IMG/VR virus record: IMGVR_UViG_3300008267_000630
Coordinates: 1-29,899 of that record
DNA: 29,899 bases
Source of the DNA: a virus
Reading direction: 5' to 3' (one strand)
Shown here: positions 29,791 through 29,899 of the stretch, piece by piece
How positions within the stretch are numbered: the stretch's first letter is position 1
Layout: every line of letters begins with the position of its first letter
The notes under the pieces: model-generated
What the model saw: the letters and a program-made list of their open reading frames with translations, nothing else
Told to the model about the DNA's origin: nothing
Database searches by the model: none
Position numbers and translations under genes: made by a program

Positions 29791-29899
29791 CACAAACCCC
29801 TTATGTAGATGAAGAAGAACTGAAGCGTCTAGAAGCTGAAGCACTTGCTGAAGAGCAAGCTTTGCAACAGGCAGCTCCAGCTTATAGTCCTCAGACAGC
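29787..29899 (+). CDS. Start of gp16-like internal virion protein (partial)
   Basis: The first 37 residues of a gene cut by the window end (MTQTPYVDEEELKRLEAEALAEEQALQQAAPAY in pieces: an acidic Glu/Ala/Leu helix from about 9 to 30). The ATG overlaps the preceding stop (ATGA). By T7 order the next gene encodes gp16, the largest ejection protein. The sequence available is too short to confirm the family. Confidence 0.6.
   Translation, partial: MTQTPYVDEEELKRLEAEALAEEQALQQAAPAYSPQT

Noticed and set aside
1-29899. CRISPR arrays, insertion sequences, integrase or attachment site
   Set aside because: No regularly spaced repeats, transposase motifs, integrase motifs or tRNA-like attachment sequence were seen. 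The phage appears strictly lytic within this window.

Overview
The window is most of the genome of a lytic T7-like podovirus (Autographiviridae type) that infects a picocyanobacterium. The phage type is clear from gene order on one strand: single-subunit RNA polymerase, gp2.5-like SSB, endonuclease I, primase-helicase, family A DNA polymerase, gp6-like exonuclease, portal, scaffold, capsid, tail tubes A and B, then internal virion proteins. The host type is clear from two photosynthesis genes, hli and psbA (photosystem II D1), placed between scaffold and capsid. The moderate GC content and the D1 sequence make Synechococcus more likely than Prochlorococcus, but this is inference. All genes found are on the + strand.

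Layout. Bases 1-366 hold no gene but carry several hairpins and a terminator-like structure. thyX follows (367-999). Bases 1000-1822 are gene-free and carry two good sigma70-like promoters, so this is the likely entry point for host RNA polymerase. Bases 1823-4612 hold about 13 small, tightly overlapping early genes. Two of these (2030-2910) encode strongly acidic proteins, the second resembling ArdA-type antirestriction proteins. Bases 4613-12484 are the transcription and replication module. Bases 12453-15254 are nucleotide metabolism: a DUF3310 protein, a MazG-like hydrolase and both subunits of a compact class I-type ribonucleotide reductase. Bases 15413-18689 are portal and scaffold. Bases 18689-21047 are an insert-like block with hli, four small basic proteins, an RlpA-like cell-wall enzyme, psbA and a 59-residue protein. 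Terminators lie at 19422 and 21084. The major capsid protein and two small likely structural genes follow and end at a strong terminator (22901). The tail and ejection proteins then run off the right end inside a gp16-like gene.

How it works together (inference from T7). Host polymerase transcribes the early genes, including acidic proteins that may block host defence. The phage polymerase then transcribes replication and virion genes. ThyX, MazG-like and RNR proteins redirect nucleotides, while Hli and D1 keep photosystem II running during infection. Peptidoglycan is attacked by a glucosaminidase domain in the gp15-like ejection protein, and possibly by an M23-like tail and the RlpA-like protein.

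The main oddities are these. DNA polymerase is split into exonuclease and polymerase reading frames, and the polymerase part lacks a conserved stretch containing the GDIH motif. The gp15-like gene breaks just before an M23-like domain that continues in the -1 frame. There is an unusually acidic early gene pair, and a run of tiny lysine-rich proteins beside the photosynthesis genes. The frame breaks could be real or could be sequence errors; the window alone cannot decide.
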